From Lethocerus indicus (lineage: Eukaryota; Arthropoda; Insecta; Hemiptera; Belostomatidae), in contig JACDQD010000005.1 of assembly GCA_019843655.1 (NCBI GenBank), positions 12,551,575-12,615,574 on the forward strand: 64,000 bases of DNA, given 5' to 3'. Made by a program: the position numbers and the translations under genes. The notes below the pieces were generated by a model. The model ran no database searches and had not been told where the DNA came from. It saw only the letters and a program-made list of their open reading frames with translations. The first letter of the stretch is position 1. The number at the start of each line of letters is the position of its first letter. Below, in pieces: positions 63,000 through 64,000 of this stretch.

Positions 63000-64000
63000 T
63001 CCGATATTTGAATTGTACGTAATGATATATACAACATACTCAGTTACACTCGTCTCAACCGAGTCAGTTTTTCAACTGCATTCCTGCCGTTATATGAACT
63101 TTTTTCGAAGTGACTATTGTTTACAGTTGTGAATGATTCGTTTGTTTCCATTGGTCCAACTCGAGGGCTACTTGTTTGAGGTACTCCGAGTTCCACTTTA
63201 ACCGCTCACGAATGACAACCGGTATGATCAAAGCCGCCCGCCGCAACGGCCCCCTTATCAAGTTATTTTCGAAACATTAAAATTAGAAAGCATATACTGC
63301 AAAGAATGTAAATACACATTTATATTAATAGCATATTGTATTACCAACTCGGATCTCAAAGATTTTCCTCAGGATAATTATTGTTCACTGCTCGTATTCT
63401 ATTCTAAATGAGATTTATGTGCGTGATATTTTTTAAATAACACATTTAGTAATAAATGTGTTAGTCACGTTGTGCCTTGGCCTCATGTAATCAGAGCCGT
63501 AACCGAATTTTGAAATAAGCGCTTCAAACAGGATAGTTGTACTTGAAGTTTGAAATAAATCAGTTCCGCTCCGCGGGCTCGAAGCGATGGCTGGGTCAAA
63601 ACTGAAATTCGCGGCCCGAACTCGGTCCAATAGAATTATTAATTCGTTTAATAAGTCGGTTCGTACTTGTGCGGTTGAGTTGAGGTCGCAGAATTGAGAG
63701 TAACCCGGGGCCAGTGCCGGGGCCGTTGAATAATTTCATTAGCGGCCAGTACTATCAGCCTCGGCCCGAACCCGCCCCCCTTCTCCCCCTCACTCTCACT
63801 CGGCCTCTCCCGTTCCCCTGGGCAATAGTTCCCACTTAACAAACAACGGCGTTAGTTTAATTGAAACGGCCGCTTGAGAAAATTAAAGTTGTACCAGGGC
63901 GCGAGAAGCGCGGGGCTCGAGGGGCAGTCCCCACAATGCCCCCTTCATTCCTGAAACGCCCTCGCCTTCTATGAGCCGGGTTCTTAATTATACTTGTAAT
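63000..64000. other. No gene recognised; GC-rich block at the window edge
   Basis: GC- and CpG-rich from about 63,540 to 63,960, similar in style to the other GC islands. No coding frame was recognised. Confidence 0.4.

Overview
This is eukaryotic nuclear DNA, almost certainly from an arthropod and most likely an insect. It is AT-rich, has one gene split by phase-consistent introns, many microsatellites, decayed retrotransposons and TCAGT-type initiator sequence. There is no prokaryotic gene layout.

Region 0.5-9.2 kb (minus strand): the only protein gene I can reconstruct. It is a 15-exon gene of the 2-oxoglutarate dehydrogenase E1 (OGDH/E1o) family. The exon model was assembled by hand from homology, splice sites and intron phases. 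It sums to 2919 nt (972 codons plus stop) with no frameshift or internal stop, so the gene looks intact. Several otherwise invariant active-site histidines are replaced (HRGR-type His to Arg, KYH to IYN, GHNE to GFDE), so it is probably a divergent paralogue. One intron reads as GC-AG. A CTCF-like site and a possible 5' UTR splice donor lie upstream, near 9.2 kb.

Region 9.2-39 kb: no recognisable host protein gene. It holds microsatellites, scattered GC-rich blocks and transposon debris. The notable debris is a repeat family whose minus strand carries hammerhead-ribozyme cores (26.2 and 49.7 kb, with a degenerate foldback copy at 17.2 kb flanked by a 14-bp direct repeat). A second family is a roughly 70-bp unit (arrays at 19.5 and 34.5 kb) that sits beside the hammerhead at 49.9 kb. 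Each 70-bp unit carries a CTCF-like core. A LINE reverse-transcriptase gene tail lies at 36.0 kb.

Region 39-64 kb: a GC-rich, TATA-less candidate promoter at 39.29 kb (initiator plus correctly spaced DPE-like motif, then a splice donor at 39,468) points into the right half. That half may therefore be a long first intron with cis-regulatory GC islands, two G-quadruplex motifs and another LINE fragment at 53.5 kb. No downstream coding exon was recognised. A mature-transcript-like 3' end lies near 43.94 kb.

All exon boundaries, motif matches and repeat alignments were made by eye. No search or folding program was run.
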